A DNA stretch of 64,000 nucleotides from Meiothermus sp. Pnk-1 (lineage in GTDB: Bacteria > Deinococcota > Deinococci > Deinococcales > Thermaceae), in NCBI RefSeq assembly GCF_003226535.1, contig NZ_QKOB01000010.1, positions 1-64,000 of the forward strand. Direction: 5' to 3'. The notes under the pieces are model-generated. The model did no database searches. It had not been told where the DNA came from and saw nothing but the letters and a program-made list of their open reading frames with translations. The translations under genes were made by a program, and so were the position numbers. Shown here piece by piece: positions 52,191-60,295 of the stretch. Positions within the stretch are counted from its first letter, which is position 1; each line of letters starts with the position of its first letter.

Positions 52191-53867
52191 ATGGTTGACT
52201 TGAAAACGATCAGCCCCGCTGAGGCCAAGGTGTGGCTGTACGTCGCCCTGGGCCACGATCCGAGCGTCAAGGCGCACGTGGCCCGCACCCTACGCCTCTC
52301 CCGGCCCACGGTGATCAAGGCCATGAGCAAGCTGTCCGGGCTGCCGGTGGTCGCCCGCCCCCGTCTGTCGCGGCTGCTCCCCTACATGCCCCCCACGGCG
52401 GCCAAGTTGGCCCTGTGGCTGCACTTGGGCGGGCGGATCGATGACCTCAAGGGGGTGGCGGCGGAGGCGGGGATGTGCCACAAGTCTGTGCGCGCCGCTC
52501 TCCGGTGGCTGGTCGAGCAGGGGCTGGTCGAAGAGGAAGGGGCCTCGGGATTTTTTTTGACGGGGGGTGTAAACCCCATTCCCGTGGCGTCAAAAGTTGA
52601 CACCCCCGTCAAACCCATTCCCCTGCCCAATCTCGCCCCTGCCGCTGGTAGCCGGAGCGGCGGCGCGGGCGCGGGGAGGGGGGGAGCGCGGAATGGGGGG
52701 GAGGGGATTGCTGCCTCGCCCGGATTTTACAGGGAGGGCGTCAATCCTATTCCGGTAGCTGTCAACCTTATTCAAGGGGGTGTAAATCCCAATCCCATCG
52801 AGGTGAGAATCGCTGTCCCCGACGCGGTTCTCGGCTACGGGAACCGTTTTGACAGCACCGGAGTGGGGGTTTATCCCGTCTACAACGGCATTTCGGTGGG
52901 ATTTTTGCTCTCACCGGCGCATTGGGATTGGGATTATATATCTAATACCAGTAATACTAATACCAGTAATACAGATTCACCTAGGAGTGTATTAGGGAGA
53001 GATAGGGATAGTGGAGTAAAGGATAGGGGGGTGTGGGGGGAAAGGAATGAGGAGGAAGGGAAAGAGAGGGTTGCCCCCGCCGCCGTGGACCTGCCCTCAG
53101 CGGCGGCCCCTGCTGAAGCTCAGGGGGCCGTTCTCATGAGAGGCGATAAAACGGCTTTTACGCCCTCCGATTGCCCTGACTCGACACTCAGTACACCTGG
53201 AACCTCAGAGGCGCTTCCCGACCGGCTACAGTCGCTTCCAGGGGGTGGCGCTGGGGGGGAGCTGGACATGTGGTGGCTCAGCGCCGAGTCGGCCTCGGTC
53301 AACCCGGTAGAGGCCATCCGGCAGTTGCAGATTTGGCGCTACCGGGAGCTTTGCGGTAAGGAACCGGATGCGGGGCTCCAGGACCGTTACGGGCGGGACG
53401 CTTTCGCCATCTTGCGCTGGCTCAAAATCAAGCGGCGGCGCTACTCCTGGCTGCTGGATTTCGTTTCCTGGAGCAACGAGAACGATTTTTGGAGCGGCAG
53501 GGAGCCCAGCAAGGACGGCAGGCGCTATAAATCCTGGCCCTACCTGCTGCAACTGCTTCACACCCAGGCGGTGGAGCAGTTTGACAGGGCGTCAAGCCAA
53601 GCCCCCGGCCCGGCCATGAGCGAGGCCATGGAGCGTCAACGCGCCCGCCTCAAGGAGCAGGCCCGGAGCTACCAGCCTGGACAGATGTTCCGCACCCCGG
53701 AGGGGCAGTACGCCCGCGTTGATCGCATTGCGGGGCAGTGGATCATCCTCGATGTGGGCTCCCTCGACGAGATCGGCAACCCCATCGGGAAGGGGCACCG
53801 CGAGCGGGCAGTGACCGCCGACGACCTGGCCCGGATGACCCCGGTTGACGGTGTACTTGACCGCTAG
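52191..53867 (+). CDS. Replication initiator-like protein with origin in its gene
   Basis: 558 residues (GTG 52164 would add nine). N-terminal tandem winged-helix-like part (about 1-125: LKTISPAEAKVWLYVALGHD, LRLSRPTVIKAMSKL, MCHKSVRAALRWLVEQGLVEE). A long low-complexity linker (about 130-370, with GVNPIPV repeats), then a C-terminal domain (DMWWLSAESASVNPVEAIR; RDAFAILRWLKIKRRRYSWL) of the DnaD/O-protein kind that could recruit helicase. The linker DNA carries iterons and an AT-rich block. DnaB is encoded two genes downstream. Initiator role is inferred. Confidence 0.7.
   Translation: MVDLKTISPAEAKVWLYVALGHDPSVKAHVARTLRLSRPTVIKAMSKLSGLPVVARPRLSRLLPYMPPTAAKLALWLHLGGRIDDLKGVAAEAGMCHKSVRAALRWLVEQGLVEEEGASGFFLTGGVNPIPVASKVDTPVKPIPLPNLAPAAGSRSGGAGAGRGGARNGGEGIAASPGFYREGVNPIPVAVNLIQGGVNPNPIEVRIAVPDAVLGYGNRFDSTGVGVYPVYNGISVGFLLSPAHWDWDYISNTSNTNTSNTDSPRSVLGRDRDSGVKDRGVWGERNEEEGKERVAPAAVDLPSAAAPAEAQGAVLMRGDKTAFTPSDCPDSTLSTPGTSEALPDRLQSLPGGGAGGELDMWWLSAESASVNPVEAIRQLQIWRYRELCGKEPDAGLQDRYGRDAFAILRWLKIKRRRYSWLLDFVSWSNENDFWSGREPSKDGRRYKSWPYLLQLLHTQAVEQFDRASSQAPGPAMSEAMERQRARLKEQARSYQPGQMFRTPEGQYARVDRIAGQWIILDVGSLDEIGNPIGKGHRERAVTADDLARMTPVDGVLDR
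52567..52796 (+). repeat. Iterons (probable origin) inside the initiator gene
   Basis: Two groups of about three related ~15-17-bp repeats, spaced 19-22 bp apart: near 52567 (GTGTAAACCCCATTCCC), 52589 (GTCAAAAGTTGACAC), 52608 (GTCAAACCCATTCCC), and 52740 (GTCAATCCTATTCCG), 52761 (GTCAACCTTATTCAA), 52780 (GTGTAAATCCCAATCCC). The spacing of two helical turns is typical of initiator-binding iterons. An inverted copy (GGGATTGGGATT) is at 52923. Confidence 0.7.
52921..53000 (+). other. AT-rich block, probable DNA-unwinding element
   Basis: An AT-rich stretch in an otherwise very GC-rich gene, including two perfect tandem 15-bp copies of TAATACCAGTAATAC (52943-52957 and 52958-52972) and GGATTATATATC before them. 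It lies about 125 bp after the last iteron, as expected for the melting region of a lambda-type origin. Confidence 0.65.
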
Positions 53868-53873
53868 TATACT
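53845..53873 (+). promoter_or_regulatory. Promoter at the end of the initiator gene
   Basis: TTGACG (53845-53850), 17-bp spacer, TATACT (53868-53873), starting inside the last codons of the initiator gene. The ATG at 53885 is 11 bp beyond the -10 box, so the leader is very short. Confidence 0.7.
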
Positions 53874-53884
53874 GAGCGCTTGAG

Positions 53885-54514
53885 ATGATTGAGATGCAAA
53901 AAGCTGAGACGGCGGGAACGCTAATCACCGTGGCCTGCGACCACCAGTTTCACCTGTTCCGGCTGAGCCTCGAACCCGAGGCGTTCCGGGCCTGCAAGTG
54001 CCCGGAGCTGGCGCTGCGGGCGGGGGACGCTTACCTCCGCCGGGCGCTCGACCCCCGGCAGTCGATCTTGTCCAGCATCTCCCTGATGCTCGGTGAGCTG
54101 TTGGAGGCCGTGCCCGAGAACAACAGCAAGGAGTTTTGGGTGGCCCCGTACCGCTCAAAAATCGGCCTCGCCCTCTACGACTTGGTGGATGGCGAGGGGA
54201 ACCCCCCCGTTCAGCGGGGCTGGGCAGGGCTGATCCTCCCCCAGGAGGGGCGGCAGCTCCTGGGCGAGGGGGCATATGCCGTCTACCAGGGCGGCGTAGC
54301 CCTGATAGACATCCTCATTTCGCTGGGCCGAGCGATCCTGATCGGGATCATCACGGAGGGGCTCCGGCGGGCGGGGAAGCTGGAGGGCCTGGGCGGCCTC
54401 GATTTTGAGAAAATCAGACTGGAGTCCATTCAGAACGCTGCCGTGGCGATGGTCCTGGGCTACCATGAGGACGCCCTGACGATACTCAGGCTGGGGGATT
54501 TGGAGGTGTCCTGA
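53885..54514 (+). CDS. Hypothetical protein upstream of dnaB
   Basis: 209 residues, mixed alpha/beta start (TLITVACDHQFHLFRLSLEP) with a CKCPE motif and a hydrophobic helix near the middle (GGVALIDILISLGRAILIGI). No family recognised. ATG 53894 is an alternative start. It overlaps the dnaB start by one base, so it is co-translated with the helicase; a helicase loader or regulator is possible on position alone. Confidence 0.55.
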   Translation: MIEMQKAETAGTLITVACDHQFHLFRLSLEPEAFRACKCPELALRAGDAYLRRALDPRQSILSSISLMLGELLEAVPENNSKEFWVAPYRSKIGLALYDLVDGEGNPPVQRGWAGLILPQEGRQLLGEGAYAVYQGGVALIDILISLGRAILIGIITEGLRRAGKLEGLGGLDFEKIRLESIQNAAVAMVLGYHEDALTILRLGDLEVS

Positions 54515-55791
54515 TGCAGGCGCAGCTCTCTTTACCGGCATCCCCAGCCGCCGAGCGCAACCTGGTGGGGGCGGTGCTGCTCGACGCCACGGCGCTGGAT
54601 GCTGCCCTGAGCGCCGGAGTCGTCCCGGACGACTTCAGCGAGGTGCCCCTGCGCCGGGCCTGGGAGGCCATTCTAGCCGCCTTCCACGGCGGTCAACCCC
54701 TCACCCCGGTGGTGCTGGGGGGGCTGGGGGCCGATCCGGCCCTGCTCATGGAGCTGATGGCCGCCACCGCCGGGGCTGCGGCCTGGGCGGATAGCTACGC
54801 CCGGATGGTGCGGGATGCCGCTGAGCGGCGGCGGCTGATTCAGCTAGCCCTCAAGGCCGCCTCGGAGGCGGCCTCGGAGGCCCCCCTGGATGCAGTCTGG
54901 GCAAAGCTGCTCGACGCTCGGGCCAACGCCGGGAGCGCCGGGCAGCTCAAAACCTTCGCCGAGATGGCCGAGGGCCTGCTGGAGGCCCTGATGTCGGGGG
55001 AGTCGGGCGGGATGCCGACCGGCTTCCCCACCCTCGACCGCCTCTCGGGGGCCGGGGGGCTGTACCGCGACCTCAACATCCTGGCCGCCCGGCCTAGCCA
55101 GGGCAAAACCCAGGCCGCCTTGCAGATCATCGAGCACGTGGCCGAGCAGGGGGCGAGCGTGCTGTTCATCAACATGGACACCCCCGAGGAGCAGATACGC
55201 CGCCGACAGGTGGCCTACCGCCTGGGGATGACGGCCAACGATCTGCGCGAGGGTATCCGCAATAACCCGGCGATCCTCCAGCGGGCTAAGGCCGCCATCG
55301 AGGAGCTGAAACGGCTCCCCATCCACTACCGCTGTGGCCCCACCAGCATCCTGGACGTGCGCCTGGCCGCCCGGCAGTTGCGGGCCAGGGGCGACCTGGG
55401 CCTCATCGTGGTGGACTACTTGCAACAGGTATCCACCGGGAACGACCGGCACGACGAGTTTGAGCGAGTGACCATCGTCTCCCGCTCGCTCAAGGATTTG
55501 GCGAGCGAGCTGGAGGTGCCGGTGCTGGCCCTCTCGCAGCTCTCGCGGGGAACCGAGAGCCGCAACGACAAGCGGCCCAAGCTCTCCGACCTCCGGCAGT
55601 CGGGCCAGGTCGAGCAGGACGCGGCGATGGTGATCGCCCTCTACCGCCCTCACTACTACGACCGGGAGGCCAATCCCAACGAGGCGGAGTGGCTGCTACT
55701 CAAGCAAAAAGATGGCCCGGTGGGGACGATCCACATGCGGTACAACCCAGGCACCGGGTTCGGCGATGTGGGCGAGTTTTCCGAGAACTAG
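54514..55791 (+). CDS. dnaB: Replicative DNA helicase DnaB
   Basis: 425-residue hexameric helicase of the DnaB family. A short N-terminal domain (SPAAERNLVGAVLLDATALD; about 1-110) and the RecA-like motor: RDLNILAARPSQGKTQAAL (Walker A), INMDTPEEQIRRRQVA (H1a-type Glu), LIVVDYLQQ (Walker B, H2) and LSQLSRGTESRNDKRPKLSDLRQSG (H3, given only in outline), QDAAMVIALYRP (H4). Start ATG overlaps the previous stop, behind GGAGGTG. Its presence means that the element recruits its own helicase. Confidence 0.93.
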   Translation: MQAQLSLPASPAAERNLVGAVLLDATALDAALSAGVVPDDFSEVPLRRAWEAILAAFHGGQPLTPVVLGGLGADPALLMELMAATAGAAAWADSYARMVRDAAERRRLIQLALKAASEAASEAPLDAVWAKLLDARANAGSAGQLKTFAEMAEGLLEALMSGESGGMPTGFPTLDRLSGAGGLYRDLNILAARPSQGKTQAALQIIEHVAEQGASVLFINMDTPEEQIRRRQVAYRLGMTANDLREGIRNNPAILQRAKAAIEELKRLPIHYRCGPTSILDVRLAARQLRARGDLGLIVVDYLQQVSTGNDRHDEFERVTIVSRSLKDLASELEVPVLALSQLSRGTESRNDKRPKLSDLRQSGQVEQDAAMVIALYRPHYYDREANPNEAEWLLLKQKDGPVGTIHMRYNPGTGFGDVGEFSEN

Positions 55792-55800
55792 GAGGCGGAG

Positions 55801-56019
55801 ATGGTCGTATTTGCGTTGGGGTGGTTGGCGTGCGGGCTCTGGGTGTGGGCGCTGTGCCGCGCGGAGGCGGCGCGGGCGAGGCAGCGGCTGCATTGGGGGT
55901 GGGGGCTCCCGGTGGTGCTGCTCGGCCCCGTGACCCCCTTGCTGGCCCTGGTGGTCGAGGCGGCGCGTACCCCCATTGACAGTTTATTTGACTCTAAGTA
56001 TACCCAGCATTGGAGGTGA
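55801..56019 (+). CDS. Small two-helix membrane protein
   Basis: 72 residues. MVVFALGWLACGLWVWALC and WGLPVVLLGPVTPLLALVV are two membrane helices joined by a basic loop (RAEAARARQRL). AGGAGG precedes the ATG by 5 nt. No family recognised. It has a size and shape seen in phage holins, but there is no lysin gene near, so no function is claimed. Confidence 0.6.
   Translation: MVVFALGWLACGLWVWALCRAEAARARQRLHWGWGLPVVLLGPVTPLLALVVEAARTPIDSLFDSKYTQHWR
55976..56004 (+). promoter_or_regulatory. Promoter inside the end of the membrane-protein gene
   Basis: TTGACA (55976-55981), 17-bp spacer, TATACC (55999-56004), followed by GGAGGTGA and the ATG at 56025. Confidence 0.7.
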
Positions 56020-56024
56020 TTGAG

Positions 56025-56501
56025 ATGTACTGGTTGGCACGCTGGAAGCGCGAAGAAGGTGGAGAGCCCCGCCCCGGAGCCCTTGGGATGGCCTGGCCGG
56101 ACCCGGCAGGAGAAGGGTGGCTGTTCGCCCACGGCGGCTCGGAATACCTCTGCTACCCCTGCTACGAGAGCGAGCTGGAGCTGATTCGCCGCTGGGACCG
56201 CGTGAAGGTGGGGGACCTCGATGGGCGCTACCGGCTCATCTCTGACCCCCAGGACCGGCTGGCGGTGCTGGAGCACCTCGGCCTGGACGGGGAAGCCCCC
56301 GAGTGGCCCCACCTCTTTGTTTGGGAAGAGGACGGGGAGTACGTGGAGGTGTGGGGCTGCCACTTCAGCGGGCTGCTACTGCTCGGCTACCCGGCGGTGA
56401 TGCTGTTCCCCGCCGGGACCCTCCCCGAGCCTGACGACGACCCTGGGGAGTGGACGGAGTGGCGGGACTTCGAGGGGCCGGAGTTGCCCGCTGAGTGGTA
56501 G
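56025..56501 (+). CDS. Hypothetical acidic protein
   Basis: 158 residues, rich in Trp and acidic residues (EYVEVWGCHFSGLLLLGYPA; EPDDDPGEWTEWRDFEGPEL). No family recognised. The ATG at 56025 is set by GGAGGTGA. It is 9 bp before the ssb-like gene, in a dense replication/recombination block. Confidence 0.55.
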   Translation: MYWLARWKREEGGEPRPGALGMAWPDPAGEGWLFAHGGSEYLCYPCYESELELIRRWDRVKVGDLDGRYRLISDPQDRLAVLEHLGLDGEAPEWPHLFVWEEDGEYVEVWGCHFSGLLLLGYPAVMLFPAGTLPEPDDDPGEWTEWRDFEGPELPAEW

Positions 56502-56510
56502 GAGGTAGCG

Positions 56511-56930
56511 ATGAGGGTCGAGGGACTGTTTGACTTGAAGATCAAAGACATCGAGGTCTTACCCTCCGGCAAGGCGGTGGCCAAAGGCACCGCCTCGGCC
56601 AGCTTCAAGGTGGAGGAGGGCAAGTGGCACAGCAAGTACTTCGTTTTCCGCGCCTATGGGACCAAGGATGACCCCGATTGGCCCCTGGGGCTGCCCACCG
56701 GTGACCGGTGGATCAGGGGGGTCAAACTGAGCGGGGAGTACGAGGAGCGCCCCCTGCTCGACAAGCGCACCGGGGAGCAGAGCCCGGTGTCTTTCCTGAC
56801 CGTGTTCGCCCCTGAAGCCGTCAAGGTCAAATCCGGCCAGGAGTGGGTTCCCTTGACCGGCGCAGGGAACGAGCCGGAGCCGGATATTGACGACGGGCTG
56901 GAGATCGACGAGGACGAGCTGCCGTTCTAA
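56511..56930 (+). CDS. ssb: Element single-stranded-DNA-binding protein
   Basis: 139 residues. The body (DIEVLPSGKAVAKGTASASF, KWHSKYFVFRAYGTK, EQSPVSFLTVFAPE) could be an OB fold, and the C terminus DDGLEIDEDELPF is the acidic SSB tail used to dock partner proteins. It coats single strands during element replication and can recruit the Rad52-like protein or host factors. Start behind GGAGGTAGCG. Sequence is far from the two-OB-fold chromosomal Thermus SSB. Confidence 0.72.
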   Translation: MRVEGLFDLKIKDIEVLPSGKAVAKGTASASFKVEEGKWHSKYFVFRAYGTKDDPDWPLGLPTGDRWIRGVKLSGEYEERPLLDKRTGEQSPVSFLTVFAPEAVKVKSGQEWVPLTGAGNEPEPDIDDGLEIDEDELPF

Positions 56931-56941
56931 GGAGGTCACGC

Positions 56942-57616
56942 ATGGGGATTCACGCAAAGGTCCTTGAGTTTGCCAAGCACCTGGCCGTTGCCTTCGGCAA
57001 GGTTTGGCCGGACTACCTGGGTGCAGTGGGTTACGACAACCTGGCGGAAGCGCTGCGCCAGGATGGCTACGGGGAGGGGGAGGCGTTCACCATCGACAAC
57101 AACCCGAATGGAACCACCTACCTGTGCGACCGCGTGGAGTCGGGGCCGCTGGCCCTAGAGTGGCGCATCTGGATGAACGGCGACCAGCCCGAGTTTTGCG
57201 CTTGGGTGACGGAGGCTGGGTTGAGCAGCGACCGTTTGATCCGGGTTTGCTCGTTTTATCTCCGCTACGAACTAAGCGGCGGGCTCACGTTCGACGATGC
57301 CGTTCGCGCGCGGCACGTGAAGCTGATCCGGCGATTCATCGAGGCGGCGGATGCGCACGTTCCGGTCATGGAAAAGCTCAGCTTTGACTGGTGTGAGGAG
57401 GTAGCCCGGCGGAACGAAATCGCGGAGCTACGGGGGGCTATCGTTAGCGCTCCCTTAGAGGAGTTGCATCGCTTGGTGGAGCAGAGTGAGGCCATGAGCC
57501 GCGCAATGGCGCAGGAAGCTGCGGCTGAGTTCAGGGCGTTGCGCAGGGTGGTTGACGATGCCCGGAACCGCTGGGTGGAGTACCTGGACAGTTTGCTGCT
57601 ACCGGCGGAGGCGTAA
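56942..57616 (+). CDS. Hypothetical protein, helical C-terminal half
   Basis: 224 residues. The first half is mixed with several Trp and Tyr (TYLCDRVESGPLALEWRIWM); the second half is helical with a likely coiled coil (LHRLVEQSEAMSRAMAQEAA). No family recognised. ATG behind AAGGAGG; the stop overlaps the next start by one base. No function assigned. Confidence 0.55.
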   Translation: MGIHAKVLEFAKHLAVAFGKVWPDYLGAVGYDNLAEALRQDGYGEGEAFTIDNNPNGTTYLCDRVESGPLALEWRIWMNGDQPEFCAWVTEAGLSSDRLIRVCSFYLRYELSGGLTFDDAVRARHVKLIRRFIEAADAHVPVMEKLSFDWCEEVARRNEIAELRGAIVSAPLEELHRLVEQSEAMSRAMAQEAAAEFRALRRVVDDARNRWVEYLDSLLLPAEA

Positions 57617-58068
57617 TGCGCGACGGCCTGAAGCTCCTGGATGGGCGTTGCACCCCCGAGGACTTTGCCCTGGCCCTCGGGGGGCAGCCCGAACATGGCC
57701 GCTGGTGGCTGCGCTGGCACGGGCTCAAGCCTTACCGGGGGCATCCCGAGGGGGCCTGGGAGGTGGAGGAGATTCGCCGCATTCTGCTGGGCCAGCGGGT
57801 GCGCCCCCACCCCCGCCCGGCCCGGCGGCCCCGCGAGGGGGTGTGGTACGCCTGCGAGATACGCCTGCTCTACGCCTGGCGGGATCGCCCCCTGGCCGAG
57901 ATTGCCCGCCATCTGGGGCGCAGCGAGGGGGCGGTGCGGGGAGCGATGGAGCGCTACGGCGTCTTCGATTATGTGCCCCCAGGCTGGGTGCCCGTTTACG
58001 AGGCCCCCGGCATAGGGGGGGCGGTGCGCCGCTTCTTCGGCGTCCCCCACGTCCTGCTGTCGGGCTAG
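57616..58068 (+). CDS. Basic HTH-type DNA-binding protein
   Basis: 150 residues, very rich in Arg, Trp and Pro. RDRPLAEIARHLGRSEGAVR (about 97-116) is a clear helix-turn-helix of the Myb/SANT-like or GcrA kind, and the first 55 residues hold another possible HTH (TPEDFALALGGQPEHGRWWL). Likely a late regulator of the element. Its end runs into the convergent RHH gene by 4 bp. Confidence 0.6.
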   Translation: MRDGLKLLDGRCTPEDFALALGGQPEHGRWWLRWHGLKPYRGHPEGAWEVEEIRRILLGQRVRPHPRPARRPREGVWYACEIRLLYAWRDRPLAEIARHLGRSEGAVRGAMERYGVFDYVPPGWVPVYEAPGIGGAVRRFFGVPHVLLSG

Positions 58069-58514
58069 ACGAGCGTCTTGGTCCTCTTGCCACGGCCATC
58101 CTCGTCCGGGATGGCCGTGAGCAACTTTTCAAGAAAGCGCTCCCAGAAGCCCTCCTCTTGCCGCTTCGCCTCGAACCAGTCCAGAATGCCTTCCATGATA
58201 TCGGAGAGGTTCTTGCGCTCCCCCTGCCGGGCCTGATGTATCTTCAACTCCAGCAACAGGGCATCGTCCTCGGGGTCGAGGTAAACGCCCAGCCGCCCGT
58301 GATCGCGGCGAGAGGCGCGCCCGATGTAGCGCAGCAGCTCGTCGCGCTCGCCCTTCTTGCCGCCATACACATCGCGGGCAAGGTCTAAAATGGCCCGGAC
58401 AATCTCGCTGTACTGGGCGATATAGCCCATCTTTCTCAGTTCAAGCGCCACCTCCATCAGGCGATGGATGTGCTGCTCACTGGTGTAGTAAGTTCGCTTC
58501 ACTCCGTATGACAT
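58065..58514 (-). CDS. Ribbon-helix-helix-like protein
   Basis: 149 residues. GRLGVYLDPEDDALLLELKI and KNLSDIMEGILDWFEAKRQ look like the strand and helices of an RHH DNA-binding domain; the N-terminal part (YYTSEQHIHRLMEVALELRK) is helical. The start ATG 58514 behind GGAGGG is preferred to a longer frame that would translate the upstream tandem repeats. A likely repressor opposing the rad52-like gene's promoter region. Confidence 0.6.
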   Translation of the reverse strand: MSYGVKRTYYTSEQHIHRLMEVALELRKMGYIAQYSEIVRAILDLARDVYGGKKGERDELLRYIGRASRRDHGRLGVYLDPEDDALLLELKIHQARQGERKNLSDIMEGILDWFEAKRQEEGFWERFLEKLLTAIPDEDGRGKRTKTLV

Positions 58515-58527
58515 ATGCCCTCCTGAT

Positions 58528-58556
58528 CCACCTATCCATCCACCTATCCATCCACC
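58528..58556. repeat. Tandem 12-bp repeat upstream of the RHH gene
   Basis: Two perfect tandem copies of CCACCTATCCAT (58528-58551) plus a partial third (CCACC). They lie 14 bp before the RHH start codon and 30-60 bp from the -35 box of the divergent rad52-like gene, a suitable place for RHH dimers to bind side by side. Confidence 0.6.
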
Positions 58557-58587
58557 CTCACAAGACAAATATATCAAAGGTCATGTG

Positions 58588-58616
58588 TTGACGAATCTTT
58601 TGATCCTCTGTATACT
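58588..58616 (+). promoter_or_regulatory. Promoter of the Rad52-like gene
   Basis: TTGACG (58588-58593), 17-bp spacer, TATACT (58611-58616), then AAAGGAGGA before the ATG at 58637. One of the best promoter matches in the element. Confidence 0.75.
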
Positions 58617-58636
58617 AAGCGTCAAAGGAGGACTCA

Positions 58637-59323
58637 ATGGCAGGGAAAACGCTCAACGAACTGCTCGGCAACCTACAAGCCCCGTTCGCCGAGGTGGACT
58701 GGAAGGTCCAGTCCACCACCAAGGACAAATCGCGGGGCCAGGTGGTGCCCTACATCGACGCCCGCTCGGTGGCGGAGCGGCTTGACGAGGCGGTCGGCCC
58801 CGAGGGCTGGCAGGACAGCTACGACATCCTCCTGGCCCAGGGGGACAGCTTCGTGGTGCGCTGCCGCCTGAGCGTGTTGGGGGTATCCAAGGAAGACGTA
58901 GGCGAGGGCGATAGCCTCAAAGCCGCTTTCTCCGATGCCCTGAAGCGCGCGGCGGTGAAGTTCGGGGTAGGGCGCTACCTGTACCGGATGCCCGACGTCT
59001 GGGTCGAGATCGAGGAGGGGCGCTTCATTCCCCGCTCGACCGTCCGGGCGCTGGACGCCGCCTACCGCCGCTTCATCGAGACGGGGGAGTGGCGGTTGGA
59101 CGCTGCCCCCGCCAAGGCCCCAGCGGCTGAGCCCGCCGTCGCCAAGGCCGCCCCCGCTGCCCCTGCTGCCCCCGCCAAGTCGTCCAACGGCAACGATCTG
59201 GCGCGGCTCAAGGGGGAACTCGCGGCCCTGGCCCGGCAGGGGGCCAAGCTCCCGGCGGGGTGGGAGCGGGTGGCCGACGCGGAGGTGTTGCGGCGCTTAG
59301 TGGAGCGGCACAAGGCCAACTAG
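58637..59323 (+). CDS. Rad52/DdrA-family strand-annealing protein
   Basis: 228 residues. The N-terminal ~150 match the Rad52/Rad22/DdrA fold: FAEVDWKVQSTTKDKSRGQV, YIDARSVAERLDEAVGPEGW, GDSLKAAFSDALKRAAVKFG and VGRYLY. A low-complexity Ala/Pro/Lys linker and a short helical C-terminal domain follow. Proteins of this kind anneal complementary strands and protect ends; phage versions drive recombination-dependent replication. DdrA itself is a Deinococcus repair protein, so a phylum-level link is possible. Strong promoter before and a terminator after. Confidence 0.82.
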   Translation: MAGKTLNELLGNLQAPFAEVDWKVQSTTKDKSRGQVVPYIDARSVAERLDEAVGPEGWQDSYDILLAQGDSFVVRCRLSVLGVSKEDVGEGDSLKAAFSDALKRAAVKFGVGRYLYRMPDVWVEIEEGRFIPRSTVRALDAAYRRFIETGEWRLDAAPAKAPAAEPAVAKAAPAAPAAPAKSSNGNDLARLKGELAALARQGAKLPAGWERVADAEVLRRLVERHKAN

Positions 59324-59345
59324 CCCACCCCCACCCACACGGCGT

Positions 59346-59377
59346 CCACCCCAGGCTCTGAGCCTGGGGTGGCGCTT
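59346..59377. terminator. Bidirectional terminator between rad52-like and integrase genes
   Basis: 12-bp stem CCACCCCAGGCT / AGCCTGGGGTGG with a 3-nt loop (59346-59372), then CGCTTTTAC on the plus strand. The integrase stop is 6 bp away on the other strand. Confidence 0.8.
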
Positions 59378-60295
59378 TTACTCCATCCGGCGGAATCCCG
59401 GAGAGGCGCGGGTATGCACGGCCTTGAGGTTGGGGTCTCTCATCTGGGCGTAGTGCAGGGTCATGTACGGGCTCTCGTGGCCCAGAATGCGCTGGGCCGT
59501 GGCTACGTCCCCGCCCATCGTCAGCAGCTCGACGACAAAGCCCCGGCGGAAGGCGTGGACGCTCAGGCGGGGGAGGTTGGCCCGCTCGCATAGCCTGTGA
59601 ATGAGCCGCAGCACCCCGTGCCGGTCGAGGGGCCGCTTGCCGTCGGCTACGAACACCTGCTCGAAGGGGGCCTCGCGGTATTCGGGGCGCTCGCGGCGCA
59701 AATAGGCGTTGACCATGCGCATCACCTGCGGGTCCACCGGCACCAGCCGCTCCTTCCCACGCTTGCCCCGCACCCGCACATAGCCGGGCTCAACGCGGAA
59801 ATCCTCGAAGCGCAGGGCGCATAGCTCGCTGACCCGGAGCCCGGTGTTGAAGAGCAGGCCGAGGATGGCCTGGTCGCGCAGGGGGTGCCGGGTGAGCAGG
59901 GCAGCCTTCATCAGCGCCTTGAAGTCGTCGTAGCCGACCACCGGCAGGACTGGTTTCTCTCGCGGCGGGAACTTGAAGCTTTTGAAGGGGGTTGCCTCGA
60001 TGAACTCGTTGGCCGCCAGGTGGCCGAAGAAAGCGCGGAGCCCCTTGAGGTTGGCCAGGATGCCATTGCGGCTATAGCGCGGCACGGGGCCGGTTTTGCG
60101 CCGCACCGTCAGGCCCTCCATGTACTCGACGAACAGGCGCAGGTGGTAGGGCTTGACCTGCTCGGGGTCGTGTAGCCCCTGCCCCTGCGCCCACTCGATG
60201 AACAGCCCCGCCGATTGCTGATAGAATCGGCGGGTGTTGGGGTTGCCGGTAGCGCGTAGCCAATCCTCCAGGAGGAACTGCCAGTTTGGACGCAT
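59378..60295 (-). CDS. int: Tyrosine integrase of the element
   Basis: 305 residues. An N-terminal SAM-like core-binding domain (about 1-110, WLRATGNPNTRRFYQQSAGL) and the catalytic domain: Arg in NTGLRVSELCALRFEDF, Lys in VRGKRGKERLVPVD, HxxR in HAFRRGFV, His/Trp position in ILGHES and the nucleophile Tyr in MTLHYAQ. All catalytic residues are present. ATG 60295 follows GGAGGT. It is transcribed away from the intact tRNA-Leu, so tRNA read-through could feed it. It should catalyse integration and excision at the 71-bp sites. Confidence 0.95.
   Translation of the reverse strand: MRPNWQFLLEDWLRATGNPNTRRFYQQSAGLFIEWAQGQGLHDPEQVKPYHLRLFVEYMEGLTVRRKTGPVPRYSRNGILANLKGLRAFFGHLAANEFIEATPFKSFKFPPREKPVLPVVGYDDFKALMKAALLTRHPLRDQAILGLLFNTGLRVSELCALRFEDFRVEPGYVRVRGKRGKERLVPVDPQVMRMVNAYLRRERPEYREAPFEQVFVADGKRPLDRHGVLRLIHRLCERANLPRLSVHAFRRGFVVELLTMGGDVATAQRILGHESPYMTLHYAQMRDPNLKAVHTRASPGFRRME

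Noticed and set aside
55801-56019. Holin of a lysis cassette
   Set aside because: Size and two helices fit, but no endolysin or spanin is present and it lies in a replication block.
58528-58556. CRISPR-like tandem repeats
   Set aside because: Units are only 12 bp and directly adjacent without spacers; no cas gene in the window.
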